Source of the DNA: Gammaproteobacteria bacterium
GTDB taxonomy: Bacteria; Pseudomonadota; Gammaproteobacteria; Pseudomonadales; Azotimanducaceae
Reading direction: 5' to 3'
Assembly (NCBI GenBank): GCA_030425195.1
Contig: JAUIAV010000005.1
Location: forward strand, 205,894-269,893
Length of the DNA stretch: 64,000 nt
Under the pieces are notes generated by a model, which was not told the DNA's origin, made no database searches, and saw only the letters and a list, made by a program, of their open reading frames with translations. Positions within the stretch are counted from its first letter, which is position 1. Each line of letters begins with the position of its first letter. Positions 10,301 to 18,844 of the stretch are shown here, in pieces. The position numbers and the translations under genes were made by a program.

Positions 10301-11948
10301 GATCATTCAGGGCGCCAAGCCCGGCGAAGGCGGCGAGCTGCCCGGTCACAAAGTGGACGACGTGATCGCGAGCATCCGCCACTCCACCCCGGGCGTGGGC
10401 CTGATCAGCCCGCCACCGCACCATGACATCTACTCCATCGAGGATATGGCGCAGCTCATTCATGATCTGAAGAACGCCAATCCCAAGGCCCGGATCAGCG
10501 TGAAGCTAGGCGCGGAGATCGGCGTGGGGACCGTGGCCGCGGGCGTGACCAAGGCCCGTGCGGACCATCTCGTCATCGCCGGTGACACCGGCGGTACGGG
10601 CGCATCCCCGCTCACCTCCATCAAGCACGCGGGCGTACCCTGGGAGCTCGGCATCGCGGAAACCCACCAGACGCTGGTGCTGAACAATCTCCGCTCCCGG
10701 GTGGTCCTGCAGACGGACGGTCAGATCAAGACCGGGCGGGACGTGGCCATCGCAGCCCTGCTGGGCGCCGAGGAGTTCGGCTTCGCCACTGCTCCACTCA
10801 TCGCGCTGGGCTGCATCATGATGCGCAAGTGTCACCTCAACACCTGCCCCGTGGGTATCGCGACCCAGGATCCGAAGCTCAGAGCCAAGTTCGCCGGAAA
10901 GCCCGAGCACGTGGTGAACTATCTGTTCATGGTGGCGAAAGAGCTGCGCATGATCATGGCCGAGCTCGGTTTCAGGACCGTCAACGACATGATCGGCCGG
11001 GTGGATGCCCTGCACGTGGATGCCGCCGTGGACCACTGGAAGGCCAAGGGTCTGGATCTCACGGCTCTGCTCACCCGTGCAGAAGAGCCGCCGGAGTTTC
11101 TCGGCAGCTATGCGATCCACGAGCAGGACCATGGTCTGAGCAAGGCCATCGACAACGAGCTGATGGAACTCGCGCTGCCGGCCATCCGGAGCGGCCAGAA
11201 GCTCTACGACGAGCTCACCATCGTCAACACCAACCGGGTGGTGGGTGCCATGCTCTCCAATCTGATCATCCGGGAAGTGGGACCGGACATGCTTCCGGAC
11301 GAATCGCTGCACTTCAAGTTCCACGGCAGCGCCGGCCAGAGCTTCGGCGCCTGGCTCGCCAAGGGGGTGACCCTGGAAGTCGAAGGGGATGCCAACGACT
11401 TCGTCGGCAAGGGGCTCTCCGGCGGACGCATCGTGATCTACCCGCCCAAGGAAAGCCCTTTCCGGGCGGAGGAGAACATCCTCATCGGCAACGTGGTCCT
11501 CTACGGTGCAACCAGCGGGGAGTGCTACTTCCGCGGTGTGGCCGCAGAGCGGTTCTGCGTGCGCAACTCGGGCGCCTCCGCGGTGGTGGAAGGCGTGGGT
11601 GACCACGGCTGCGAATACATGACCGGCGGCCGGGCGGTCATCCTCGGCAGCACGGGCCGGAACTTCGCGGCGGGCATGAGCGGCGGCATCGCCTACGTGT
11701 GGGATCCGGAAGGCACCTTCGCCCGTCAGTGCAACATGGAGATGGTGGAGCTTGAATCCATGACGGCGGGCGAAGACATCGCCGAGCTGAAGGGGCTGAT
11801 CGAGAAACACCGCCACTATACGGATTCGCCGGTCGCCAGAGGCTTGCTGGAGAACTGGGAGCAGTCTGTCGGTCAGTTCATCAAGGTCATGCCCACTGAC
11901 TACAAGCGGGTTCTGGAAGCGCGGCGGGAAGCCGTCAGCGCAGGTTAA
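7338..11948 (+). CDS. gltB: glutamate synthase (NADPH) large subunit
   Basis: A 1536-residue alpha subunit of NADPH-GOGAT, which makes two glutamates from glutamine and 2-oxoglutarate. The order is: a 41-residue propeptide; class II amidotransferase domain opening with nucleophile Cys42 in KDSCGVGF; central domain; FMN-binding synthase barrel with the 3Fe-4S cysteines C1159-x5-C1165-x4-C1170; and a C-terminal GXGXG beta-helix domain (about 1290-1480, GKGLSGGRIVIYPP, YGATSGECYFRG). Length matches bacterial GltB. gltD follows after 12 bp. It joins glnA (44860) in the GS/GOGAT cycle. A long structured leader precedes the ATG. Confidence 0.98.
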   Translation: MNDNGMSQSTPAGQGAPQSNGALTAFPPRQGLYDPANEKDSCGVGFICDIKGRPSREIIEDALNMNCCMEHRGGVGYEKNTGDGAGILVGLPHQFLAKVAESALGIQLPPAGQFGVGNVFLPTDPDARAHCRNVLEAEIEAAGQRLLGWRDLPVHPDGAGIGNAARAAMPTFAQLFIGADGASGDDFERKLYLIRKHATHRLRGDQNLAQRKSFYVCSLSSKVIIYKGMLTPDQVPLFYADLRDKTFESHLAMVHSRFSTNTFPSWDRAQPNRFMSHNGEINTLLGNRNSMNARQGTLRSELFGEDLKKLFPIVEPDCSDSGTFDNVLEFLLMNGRKLQEAVLMMIPEAWQQHPTMDEAKRAFYEYHSCLMEPWDGPASIAFTDGTYIGAVLDRNGLRPSRYYITNDDKCIMASEVGVVQVDPETVIEKGRLKPGRIFLIDFEAGRMIPDEEIKSEWANARPYKNWLDAQRIDLEDLNTDQQPHGFDPQTLTPRMQAFGYTVETMQIMLQPLVTELRDPLGSMGNDAALAVMSEKPRMIYDYFKQRFAQVTNPAIDSIREEVIMALNCYVGPEQNLLETTEQHAHRLRIPHPILSNEELAALKHMDHRGWKSRVIDITYQAGSGRDGLIAALDRICAEASEAIAEGYSLIVLSDRRVDVDHVPISSLLAVGTVHHHLNREESRTRIGLILESGEAREVHHHCLLVGYGADAINPYLAFEALWDSRRKGYLDGASHIQSDDDVVAAYRKGTAKGMLKVMAKMGISTLQSYKGAQIFEAVGLASDVIERAFVGTASRVQGVDLSVLAEEMQRRHQLGYPSRSPNVAVLPNPGDFHWRRHGDTHMWDPEAIADLQVASRANSEDAYWRFSKHVNEESTKKSMLRGLLSFKSDVNGGPIPLENVEPEQEIVKRFATGAMSFGSISAEAHESLAIAMNRLGGKSNTGEGGEDPSRFIPLANGDSKRSAIKQVASGRFGVTINYLTNSDEIQIKIIQGAKPGEGGELPGHKVDDVIASIRHSTPGVGLISPPPHHDIYSIEDMAQLIHDLKNANPKARISVKLGAEIGVGTVAAGVTKARADHLVIAGDTGGTGASPLTSIKHAGVPWELGIAETHQTLVLNNLRSRVVLQTDGQIKTGRDVAIAALLGAEEFGFATAPLIALGCIMMRKCHLNTCPVGIATQDPKLRAKFAGKPEHVVNYLFMVAKELRMIMAELGFRTVNDMIGRVDALHVDAAVDHWKAKGLDLTALLTRAEEPPEFLGSYAIHEQDHGLSKAIDNELMELALPAIRSGQKLYDELTIVNTNRVVGAMLSNLIIREVGPDMLPDESLHFKFHGSAGQSFGAWLAKGVTLEVEGDANDFVGKGLSGGRIVIYPPKESPFRAEENILIGNVVLYGATSGECYFRGVAAERFCVRNSGASAVVEGVGDHGCEYMTGGRAVILGSTGRNFAAGMSGGIAYVWDPEGTFARQCNMEMVELESMTAGEDIAELKGLIEKHRHYTDSPVARGLLENWEQSVGQFIKVMPTDYKRVLEARREAVSAG

Positions 11949-11960
11949 TCGGAAGTTACG

Positions 11961-13424
11961 ATGGGAAAAGTTACTGGATTCATGGAGTTCGAGCGCAACC
12001 CGGCGCCTTACCGGGATGCGCAGGCTCGCCTGCTGGACTTCCAGGAGATCTACACGGAACACGACGTGGACCGGCTCACCAACCAGGGTGCCCGCTGCAT
12101 GGACTGCGGCGTGCCCTTCTGCCAGTCGAACGAAGGCTGTCCGATCCACAATCTGATTCCGGAGTGGAACGACCTGGTGTATCGCGGCCAGTGGCGGGAG
12201 GCGCTGGACCGGCTGCACAAGACCAACAATTTTCCTGAATTCACCGGCCGCGTCTGCCCGGCGCCCTGCGAAGGGGCCTGCGTGCTCGGGATCACCGATC
12301 CGGCCGTGACCATCAAGAACATCGAAATGGCCATCGTCGATCGGGGCTACGAGGAAGGCTGGATACAGCCCAATCCGCCCGCAGAGCGGACCGGCAGAAA
12401 GATCGCCATCGTCGGCTCCGGCCCGGCTGGACTGGCGGCAGCGGACCAGCTGAACAAGGTCGGCCACACGGTTACCGTGTACGAGCGGGCCGACCGGGTC
12501 GGCGGTCTCCTCATGTACGGCATCCCGAACATGAAGCTCGACAAGACCGAAGTGGTGGACCGGCGCGTGAACCTGCTCCGTGAGGAAGGCGTCGAGTTCG
12601 TTACGGGAACGGCGGTCGGCGATGGCAGCAACGGGACGCTGGACGGTCGCACGCTGCTCGAAACCAGCGACGCCGTGCTGCTCACCACCGGCGCAACGGT
12701 TCCGAGGGATCTGCCGATACCGGGCCGCGAGCTGAACGGCGTGCATTTCGCCATGGAGTTCCTCACCGCCAACACGAAGAGCCTCCTGGACAGCGGGCTC
12801 GAGGACGGCCACTACATCTCGGCGAAAGACAAGAATGTCATCGTCATCGGCGGCGGCGATACGGGCACCGACTGTATCGGCACCTCGCTGAGACACGGCT
12901 GCAGGAGCCTCGTTAATTTCGAGCTCTTCCCGCAGCCACCGGCGGATCGGGCTCCGAACAATCCCTGGCCCACCTGGCCGCGGATTCTGCGCACGGACTA
13001 CGGCCACCAGGAAGCCGTCCAGGTTTTCGGCTGTGATCCGCGCACCTACTCCATCTCCTCGACCGAATTCGTCGGTGATGAGAACGGGAACCTCATCGCC
13101 GTGCGCACGGTGGACGTGGAGATGAGGGATGGCACCTTCGAGAACGTCCCCGGCAGCGAACGGGAATGGCCGGCCGATCTGGTGTTCCTGGCCATGGGCT
13201 TTCTCGGCCCGGAGCATATGGTTTCGGACGCGCTCGGAATCGACTACGACGAGCGCTCCAACTATCAGGCGGAGTACGGCCAGTACCGCACCAGCGTGGA
13301 CAAGGTGTTCACCGCGGGTGACTGCCGGCGCGGACAGTCGCTGGTAGTGCGGGCCATCAACGAAGGCCGGGAAGCGGCCCGGGAGATAGACCGCTATCTG
13401 ACGGGCAGCACTCAGCTGCCCTGA
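11961..13424 (+). CDS. gltD: glutamate synthase (NADPH) small subunit
   Basis: A 487-residue beta subunit that passes electrons from NADPH through FAD and Fe-S clusters to GltB. The N-terminal cluster cysteines are in CMDCGVPFC (46-54), Cys60 and the later [10 protein letters not shown] first dinucleotide fold has [12 protein letters not shown] (about 150-161) for FAD; a second has [11 protein letters not shown] (about 296-306) for NADPH. The C-terminus has [15 protein letters not shown], typical of the family. It starts 12 bp after gltB and ends 16 bp before a convergent outer-membrane protein gene. Confidence 0.97.
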   Translation: MGKVTGFMEFERNPAPYRDAQARLLDFQEIYTEHDVDRLTNQGARCMDCGVPFCQSNEGCPIHNLIPEWNDLVYRGQWREALDRLHKTNNFPEFTGRVCPAPCEGACVLGITDPAVTIKNIEMAIVDRGYEEGWIQPNPPAERTGRKIAIVGSGPAGLAAADQLNKVGHTVTVYERADRVGGLLMYGIPNMKLDKTEVVDRRVNLLREEGVEFVTGTAVGDGSNGTLDGRTLLETSDAVLLTTGATVPRDLPIPGRELNGVHFAMEFLTANTKSLLDSGLEDGHYISAKDKNVIVIGGGDTGTDCIGTSLRHGCRSLVNFELFPQPPADRAPNNPWPTWPRILRTDYGHQEAVQVFGCDPRTYSISSTEFVGDENGNLIAVRTVDVEMRDGTFENVPGSEREWPADLVFLAMGFLGPEHMVSDALGIDYDERSNYQAEYGQYRTSVDKVFTAGDCRRGQSLVVRAINEGREAAREIDRYLTGSTQLP

Positions 13425-13440
13425 TGAAGGATGCCCCGGA

Positions 13441-14280
13441 TCAGAGTCCGAGGCTTACGTACAGAATCGGACCGTCGCCGCTGAGATCCAGCTGCTTTTT
13501 CCGGCGGCTGGAGCTATTGTCCTCAACGTCGATATCAATGAACTGATAGCCGAGCCCGACGCCCAGCTTTCCGCCGCCTGGCCGCCACTCGCCGAAAGCG
13601 CTGGCCGTGACCAGACTGCCGTCGACGTCGTCGACCTCCAGCGCGAAGTATCCGATTCTGCCGCCGACATAGAAGCTATCGCCGAACCGGTGCCCGCCTT
13701 CAACCGAAAAATTCGGCAGAGGTGCCGTCACACTCGAGCTGGATGCACCAAGATCGAGGGGCGGGTCAACGGGCATTCCGTCTACATCCACCTCCACCGT
13801 GGCGCTGACGCCGGACTTGATATCCGCGATGTGCAGACCGACACCCACACCCAGGTGGGTACGTCCGGTATTGATGAAGTCCCAGCTCAGATCGACGATG
13901 TAAAACTTGAGATCGAGCTCAGACTCCAGCGTCGCGTTCACCGACCACTCGATGTCGTCGAAATTGCCGTCCTCGGCAGCACGCTCCTCTCCGTCCCCAT
14001 CGAAGCTCGAGTAGCTGGCGGACAGCCCCCAGCTGTCTGCGAACTGCCAGTTGAATCCGAGCCACAGATTCGTCGCGGTCGTATCCATGCCCAGGTCGTC
14101 GAGATCCAGTTTGATTTCCTCGTTCCCGGCCAGGGTGGTGCTGAATTTGGCGTCTGCGCTGTAATCCATGCCGCCAACCTTGAACGTGAACGTATCCCCG
14201 AAGCCCGGTTTGTCCGCCAGTGCAGGTGCCGACAACAGCAGCGCCGCGGCACAGACGGCCGGATATCGCATGAGTTTCAT
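13441..14280 (-). CDS. predicted outer-membrane beta-barrel protein
   Basis: A 279-residue protein with a signal peptide (cleavage after about residue 22, ALA-DKPGFG). The mature part alternates polar and hydrophobic residues in segments such as NLWLGFNWQF, WGLSASYSSF, LGVGVGLHIADI, FYVGGRIGYFALEV and LGVGLGYQFIDIDV, as in small outer-membrane barrels. It ends YVSLGL, without the classic final Phe. An acidic region rich in Asp/Glu lies between the early strands. Function unknown. It sits 110 bp downstream of the YbjN-like gene and converges on gltD. Confidence 0.65.
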   Translation of the reverse strand: MKLMRYPAVCAAALLLSAPALADKPGFGDTFTFKVGGMDYSADAKFSTTLAGNEEIKLDLDDLGMDTTATNLWLGFNWQFADSWGLSASYSSFDGDGEERAAEDGNFDDIEWSVNATLESELDLKFYIVDLSWDFINTGRTHLGVGVGLHIADIKSGVSATVEVDVDGMPVDPPLDLGASSSSVTAPLPNFSVEGGHRFGDSFYVGGRIGYFALEVDDVDGSLVTASAFGEWRPGGGKLGVGLGYQFIDIDVEDNSSSRRKKQLDLSGDGPILYVSLGL

Positions 14281-14390
14281 AGTGATCCCTCTTAGTCCCT
14301 TGCAGATCGGGAAACGTCAGCTCCGCTCCCATGAGAGCCGACAGCATACTACGCTGCCGGATGCGTCCACGACTATAGGGGGTTTCACGG

Positions 14391-14867
14391 TCAGACGCCG
14401 ATCTCGTCCTCGAACTCGCCGACGGACGTCTCCCACCACTCGAACGTCTTCTCGAACTGCGCCCGGGTGACCCCGCCCTGCATGTTCAGCACCAGCTCGA
14501 GCCAGGGATCGCTGACCTCGTCGAGATAAGCGCGGCCGAAGAGGCGGGTGGCGTTCCACTGATTGATCACGTCCAACCCCACCTTGTCGTTCAGCTCGTA
14601 ACCTGCCTTGAAGAGCAGGATCTGGCAGTTGTCATGCTGCTCAGAGCAGCCATAGAAAACGAGGGCGAACTGGGTGCCGCCCACGCTGGAGCGGATCATC
14701 GGATCCCCTTCGCCATCCACCTCCAGGCTCGCCCGGTAACCCAGATCCTGAATGATCTCCACCAGCGCGGCCGGATCGGTACCATCCACGATCTGTGCTC
14801 TGGCCTCCGCCACTGACGCGCCGAGGCACAGCAGCAGGGCTGGAATCAGCAGTTTCGGCATTCTCAC
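14391..14867 (-). CDS. YbjN domain-containing exported protein
   Basis: A 158-residue protein with a signal peptide (hydrophobic LLIPALLLCLG, cleavage near ARA). The mature part fits the YbjN/type-III-chaperone-like fold: DPAALVEIIQDLGY at the start, a central VGGTQFALVFYGC hairpin, then a C-terminal LDVINQWNATRLFGRAYLD followed by LVLNMQGGVTRAQFEKTFEWW. YbjN proteins are linked to stress and motility phenotypes in enterobacteria, but no biochemical role is fixed. Two cysteines (YGCSEQHDNC) could form a disulfide after export. It is 7 bp downstream of the DUF2799 lipoprotein gene, so probably co-transcribed. Confidence 0.7.
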   Translation of the reverse strand: MRMPKLLIPALLLCLGASVAEARAQIVDGTDPAALVEIIQDLGYRASLEVDGEGDPMIRSSVGGTQFALVFYGCSEQHDNCQILLFKAGYELNDKVGLDVINQWNATRLFGRAYLDEVSDPWLELVLNMQGGVTRAQFEKTFEWWETSVGEFEDEIGV

Positions 14868-14874
14868 CTCCCGG

Positions 14875-15513
14875 TCAGGACGCCGTGCCCGTCATCGCGA
14901 CAGTTCTGTCCAGACGGTCCAGTTCCCGCGATTTGATGGCAAGCTCCGCCTCCAGATCCGGCAGCGCCTGCTTCAGCCGCGCCTGCTCATCGAGCAGCCG
15001 CTGTACCCGGGTGCCGAGCTCCACGCGCTGCTCGACGGAGAGTTCGGGGTTCAGCTGGGCCGCACCCGCATTGATGATCTCACCCTTGATGGCCTCGAGC
15101 CGGCCGGCTGTCTGGTCGATTTCCCGTTCCAGATTGGCCACCGTCACCCGGGCCTCATAGAGACGCCGGCCTTCCTGGTAGGCCGCCAGGAATCCGGCTT
15201 TCTGGTCCGACGGGCAGATGTTGGCGTGTGACCAGCCGCGCTCGCCGATGTGGTAGGCATTGTTCGGATCACAGTATTCCCGGGCACCCTGCTCCCAGCC
15301 CGCCATGTACGAGGCTCTGTCCGGCGCCACCCCATGCTCCATGCAGGCATCCTGGTGCCTGAGCAGCGCGGTTGACCGCTGGCCATTGACGCCATCCCGG
15401 TAACCCACGGTCTGCCAGTCGCCGACGGCGCACTGATTCTCGCTCATGGAAGGCTTTCCCGCACAACCGGCGAGGAGCACGCAGAACGCGCCGACCACAA
15501 ATAAAACTCTCAT
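14875..15513 (-). CDS. DUF2799-type lipoprotein
   Basis: A 212-residue protein with a lipobox LLAGC (Cys16). The middle has the DUF2799 pattern: WQTVGYRDG, a histidine-rich recurrence of ACMEHGVAPDRASYMAGWEQG, YCDPNNAY and KAGFLAAYQEGR. Residues about 120-205 are predicted coiled coil with regular Leu/Ala and charged residues (VANLEREIDQ, LLDEQARLKQALPDLEAEL). No Asp follows the lipid cysteine (CAGK), so outer-membrane sorting is likely. Function unknown. First gene of a likely two-gene unit with the YbjN-like gene. Confidence 0.7.
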   Translation of the reverse strand: MRVLFVVGAFCVLLAGCAGKPSMSENQCAVGDWQTVGYRDGVNGQRSTALLRHQDACMEHGVAPDRASYMAGWEQGAREYCDPNNAYHIGERGWSHANICPSDQKAGFLAAYQEGRRLYEARVTVANLEREIDQTAGRLEAIKGEIINAGAAQLNPELSVEQRVELGTRVQRLLDEQARLKQALPDLEAELAIKSRELDRLDRTVAMTGTAS

Positions 15514-15669
15514 GTCACATCTCCATCTGTTTCGAGGCAGTTCAGGTACGGCTCAGTCCATGACCGACCGGGACGCAGACCACCAGGGTCAACCGCACGC
15601 TAGCAGCCGGGTCGGAGAAACACCGGGATGGAGGTCACAGATTGGGGATTGCCGCCTTCTGCGGCCCGA
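15514..15669. other. intergenic region, no gene seen
   Basis: This region separates the DamX-like gene from the DUF2799 gene, both on the minus strand. A GCCGC-CTTCT-GCGGC hairpin (15649-15663) lies just after the DamX-like stop. It has no T-run, so it is at best a weak terminator. I see no coding signal. Confidence 0.3.
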
Positions 15670-17112
15670 TTACCGGGGGCTGGAGAGCCGTGCCGCGGCC
15701 TGCACCTGAGCAACCGGTCGGATCCAGGGCTGGACCCGGCCCACTTCGGGCGGCAGATTGTCCGCCGCCGATTCGGCCGCGGTACGTGAGCTGAAGAGGC
15801 CGTAGAGAACCACGTGCAGGATCCGGCCGTCTCTCGGGAGCTGATAGATGGCGAACTCGCCGGGCTCCCGCTGCCGTTCGACGAAGGTGCTGGCACTTTC
15901 GGCGGAGGAGACGGTCACCAGCTGAATCGTGAAGAATTCCGGATTCTGCTCGAGCAGCCAGCCGGTGTCTCTGGCACCCGCGGGTATCCCGACGGCCGGC
16001 TCAGCAACCCGGGGCGTCGGTTCGCGTGCTGGGTCCGGTTCGGGTTCCGGGTCCGGCTCGGGTTCCGGGTCCGGCTCGGGTTCCGGGTCCGGCTCGGGTT
16101 CCGGCTCCGGGTCCGGTTCGGTTGGGGTGGCAGGCTCCACGGCCGTATCCGGCGCTGGCGATGACTCCTCCGGAGGTTCCGTCGCAGCTGCAGGATCTGT
16201 CGGATCATCCCCGTCCGCCCCGGGAGCCGGCAGATCGGCCGCCTCCGCCAGGAGCGTTTCGTCCGTTTCTTCGACCGTCGTTTCGTCCGCAAACAGATAA
16301 AGCAGGCCGACCACGGCCACCAGCAGGGTCAGCAGCGCCGCATGGAGACGAGGAAAGGCACGCTTCCCGGCAACCCCTTCCCCGGTTTCCAGCTTCACCA
16401 GCAGCACGTTTGCCATCTGATTGATCCGCCCGGGCAGCCCCTGGGAGAGCCGGACCAGGTCCCTCACCTGGCCGTCCGTGAACGGAATCCGCCCCCGGTA
16501 GCGCGCCTGGCTGAAGCGCCATTCGAGATAGTCCCGGGCGTCGGCCTCGCCATAGCCGCTCAGACGGATCTCCTGCCAGCCCACGCCCTGCGCGCTCGCG
16601 GCGCGCTCGATACCCGGCACCATGCGCACCTCACCGAACAGCACCAGGTGCAGGGGAGATTCGTGAGTCAGAGTAATGAGCGATTCCACTGCCTTGTTGT
16701 CGAGCAGGTGGGCATCGTCCACCAGCGTCAGACAGAGACGTTCGTTACCTGCCTGGGCCTCCACGTGAGCGATCAGGTCCATCCGGAGTGACTGGGTGTT
16801 GGCATCCCTGGGCAGGGCCAGGCCGAATCCCTGCGCGATGGAGCACAACACCTCAAAGCCCGTATTCACCAGCGCGCCATTGATCCGGGCAGCCTTGACC
16901 CGGGGCTCCAGCGTGGCCGCGAGCTCCCGGTACAGCGTGGTCTTGCCAACGCCTTCCGGCCCGGTCACCAGCAGTACGCGCCGCGACCACTGGGACAGGT
17001 GTCGCAGCTGCTCCAGATGGGTCTTGCGCCCGCCCCGCTCGAAAAAACCCCGGTGCGGTTCGATGAACGGATTGTGGGTCAGGCCCAGAAAGGTACGTTC
17101 ACCTTCAGCCAT
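15670..17112 (-). CDS. damX: DamX-like protein: AAA ATPase, membrane segment and SPOR domain
   Basis: About 480 residues from the ATG at 17112, which overlaps the aroB stop by 8 bp. Residues 1-270 are an ExeA/GspA-like AAA ATPase with LTHNPF near the start, Walker A GPEGVGKTT and Walker B LCLTLVDDAHLLD. One membrane segment follows (LHAALLTLLVAVVGLLYLF). Next is an acidic Pro/Glu/Asp linker with perfect 6-residue repeats, then a C-terminal SPOR domain (FTIQLVTVSSAESA to WIRPVA), which binds denuded septal peptidoglycan. In relatives this aroKB-damX arrangement encodes a cell-division or envelope protein. The cytoplasmic ATPase fused to a periplasmic SPOR domain is usual for DamX in Pseudomonas-type genomes. 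Confidence 0.85.
   Translation of the reverse strand: MAEGERTFLGLTHNPFIEPHRGFFERGGRKTHLEQLRHLSQWSRRVLLVTGPEGVGKTTLYRELAATLEPRVKAARINGALVNTGFEVLCSIAQGFGLALPRDANTQSLRMDLIAHVEAQAGNERLCLTLVDDAHLLDNKAVESLITLTHESPLHLVLFGEVRMVPGIERAASAQGVGWQEIRLSGYGEADARDYLEWRFSQARYRGRIPFTDGQVRDLVRLSQGLPGRINQMANVLLVKLETGEGVAGKRAFPRLHAALLTLLVAVVGLLYLFADETTVEETDETLLAEAADLPAPGADGDDPTDPAAATEPPEESSPAPDTAVEPATPTEPDPEPEPEPDPEPEPDPEPEPDPEPEPDPAREPTPRVAEPAVGIPAGARDTGWLLEQNPEFFTIQLVTVSSAESASTFVERQREPGEFAIYQLPRDGRILHVVLYGLFSSRTAAESAADNLPPEVGRVQPWIRPVAQVQAAARLSSPR
16031..16123. repeat. 18-bp in-frame tandem repeat in the DamX-like gene
   Basis: Four near-perfect copies of an 18-bp unit (GGGTCCGGCTCGGGTTCC, first copy with one change) run from 16031 to 16102, followed by a partial copy to 16123. 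They encode the (Pro-Glu)n/Pro-Asp linker between the membrane segment and the SPOR domain. Copy number can change without breaking the frame, altering the reach of the SPOR domain through the periplasm. Confidence 0.9.
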
Positions 17113-18208
17113 CGCAGAGCTCCCGGCCGCACCGCAGCGTTTCCTCGAGCCGTTCGGGCGGCACGTCGCTGGTGACGAAGACATCACCGAGCGAACGGGC
17201 CAGCACCAGGCGCAGGGTGCCGTCCACCACCTTCTTGTCCATGCCCATGGCATCCAGCATCTCTGCCGCGTCCAGCTCAGGCGGGACGACCGGCAGACCG
17301 AACCGCTCCAGCAGCACGCGCACCCGCCGTGCGTCCCGCCGATCGAGGAGGCCGAGGCGTGAAGACAGATCAGCCGCCTGAACCATGCCGATGGCGACCG
17401 CCTCGCCGTGCAGATAACGGCTGTACCCGGTGAGTGCTTCGATGGCGTGTCCGAACGTGTGACCGAAATTGAGTATGGCCCGCCGCCCGGATTCCCGCTC
17501 GTCCTGAGCCACCACATCGGCCTTGGTCCGGCATGAAACACCTACTGCATGCGCAAGGGCTGCCGGTGTCCGGGCCAGTAGTGCCTCGGCGTTGTTCTCC
17601 AGCCAGTCGAAGAATTCGGCATCCGCGATGACCCCGTACTTCACGACCTCGGCGATGCCGGCTGCAAACTCCCGATCCGGCAGGGTTCTGAGCAGATCCA
17701 TGTCCGCCAGCACGGCCACGGGCTGGTGGAAAGCGCCGATCAGATTCTTGCCGGCGGGATGATTCACCGCCGTTTTTCCGCCGACGGACGAATCGACCTG
17801 AGCCAGAAGCGTGGTGGGAATCTGGATGAAGTTGACGCCACGCTGGTAGGTCGCTGCCGCGAATCCGGTGATGTCACCGACCACGCCTCCGCCGAGGGCC
17901 ACCAGCGTGGTGCTGCGGTTGTGCCGTTGCGTGATCAGGTGGTCCAGGATGGCAGCGTAGTTCGTCAGATTTTTCTCACCTTCTCCATCCGCCAGGGTGA
18001 AGGTGCTCACCCGGGCGTTGATACCGGCAAGCGTTTCGAGCAGCCGCGGGAGCGCGAGCTCGGCAAGCACCTCGTTCGTGATCACGGCGACCTGCCCGCC
18101 GGGAATGTGCCGGGCGAGCAGATCGGGGGTTTCGAGCAGACCGGTGCCGATGTAGATGGGATAGCTGCGCTCACCGAGCGGGACGATGAGCTCCTGGACG
18201 AGATTCAT
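17105..18208 (-). CDS. aroB: 3-dehydroquinate synthase
   Basis: A 367-residue AroB, which converts DAHP to 3-dehydroquinate in the shikimate pathway using NAD and a divalent metal. Visible motifs: DGEGEKNL, the NAD-binding ALGGGVVGDITGFAA, FIQIPTTLLAQVDSSVGGKTAVNHPAGKN (in two adjacent parts), KYGVIAD, and the metal ligand region ILNFGHTFGHAIEALTGY. Length is typical. Its ATG overlaps the aroK stop by 4 bp and its stop overlaps the DamX-like start, so aroK-aroB-damX form one unit. Confidence 0.97.
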   Translation of the reverse strand: MNLVQELIVPLGERSYPIYIGTGLLETPDLLARHIPGGQVAVITNEVLAELALPRLLETLAGINARVSTFTLADGEGEKNLTNYAAILDHLITQRHNRSTTLVALGGGVVGDITGFAAATYQRGVNFIQIPTTLLAQVDSSVGGKTAVNHPAGKNLIGAFHQPVAVLADMDLLRTLPDREFAAGIAEVVKYGVIADAEFFDWLENNAEALLARTPAALAHAVGVSCRTKADVVAQDERESGRRAILNFGHTFGHAIEALTGYSRYLHGEAVAIGMVQAADLSSRLGLLDRRDARRVRVLLERFGLPVVPPELDAAEMLDAMGMDKKVVDGTLRLVLARSLGDVFVTSDVPPERLEETLRCGRELCDG

Positions 18209-18729
18209 AGGACACCGTCTTCCTGAAGCTGGTCGATGATACTGCGCACCAGAACCTTGGGTCCCTGCCGGTCGGTCACGAAGCGGTAATCGGCCACTTC
18301 CGCATAGAGGGGTTCCCGGTCGAGCTTGAGGCGCGACAGCGTCTCTTCCGGATCTGTGCTCTGCAGCAGCGGCCGCTTCTTATCCTTCTGAGTCCGCTCC
18401 ACCAGCCGCTCCAGCGGGCTGTCCAGATGAATCACGCAACCCCGGCCCGCAAGCATTCTGCGGTTGCAGGCACGAAGCACCGCACCGCCGCCGGTCGCGA
18501 TCACCACGCCATCCAGTCTGGTGAGTTCATCGATCACATGAGACTCCCTCTCCCGGAAGCCCTCCTCGCCTTCCACGTCGAAGATCCAGGCCACATCCGC
18601 GCCTGCCCGCTCCTCGATCACGTGGTCCGTGTCATGGAAGGTATAGCCGAGCTGCTGGGCAAGCAGCCGTCCGACGGTGCTCTTACCCACCGCCATGAGA
18701 CCCACCAGTATGATGTTCTGCTTGCTCAT
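18205..18729 (-). CDS. aroK: shikimate kinase
   Basis: A 174-residue shikimate kinase that phosphorylates shikimate with ATP. Walker A is GLMAVGKSTVG (about 10-20); the shikimate-binding site includes DTDHVIEERAG and FREREs; ATGGGAVL is the Walker-B-like glycine triad; the lid RTQKDKKRPLL follows. It is the first gene of the aroK-aroB-damX unit. The pilQ unit upstream ends in a strong terminator (18793-18823), so aroK probably has its own promoter in the 18730-18790 gap or depends on read-through. Confidence 0.96.
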   Translation of the reverse strand: MSKQNIILVGLMAVGKSTVGRLLAQQLGYTFHDTDHVIEERAGADVAWIFDVEGEEGFRERESHVIDELTRLDGVVIATGGGAVLRACNRRMLAGRGCVIHLDSPLERLVERTQKDKKRPLLQSTDPEETLSRLKLDREPLYAEVADYRFVTDRQGPKVLVRSIIDQLQEDGVL

Positions 18730-18792
18730 CGGGTAAGGGCTGCTTCCGCCTCAGATCGTCCCGTTTCTGTTGCTCAGGGGTATCCGGCAGGC

Positions 18793-18823
18793 ACAAAAAA
18801 ACGGCGCCCGCCGGGCGCCGTTT
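18793..18823 (-). terminator. Rho-independent terminator after pilMNOPQ
   Basis: A perfect 11-bp stem AAACGGCGCCC / GGGCGCCGTTT (18799-18809 and 18813-18823) with a 3-nt loop. On the minus strand it is followed by a run of seven T. It lies about 80 bp after the pilQ stop and 70 bp before aroK. Confidence 0.9.
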
Positions 18824-18844
18824 AGTGTAGTCCCTCGCCCTCGC

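Noticed and set aside
10506..13217. A 903-codon open frame on the minus strand opposite gltB and gltD
   Set aside because: It is antisense to two strongly conserved genes, spans both of them, is rich in His/Arg/Gly/Asp as expected from GC-rich codon shadows, and shows no domain.
17113..17541. N-terminal extension of the DamX-like protein
   Set aside because: The frame is open but lies inside aroB and has no domain; the ATG at 17112 begins the conserved ATPase.
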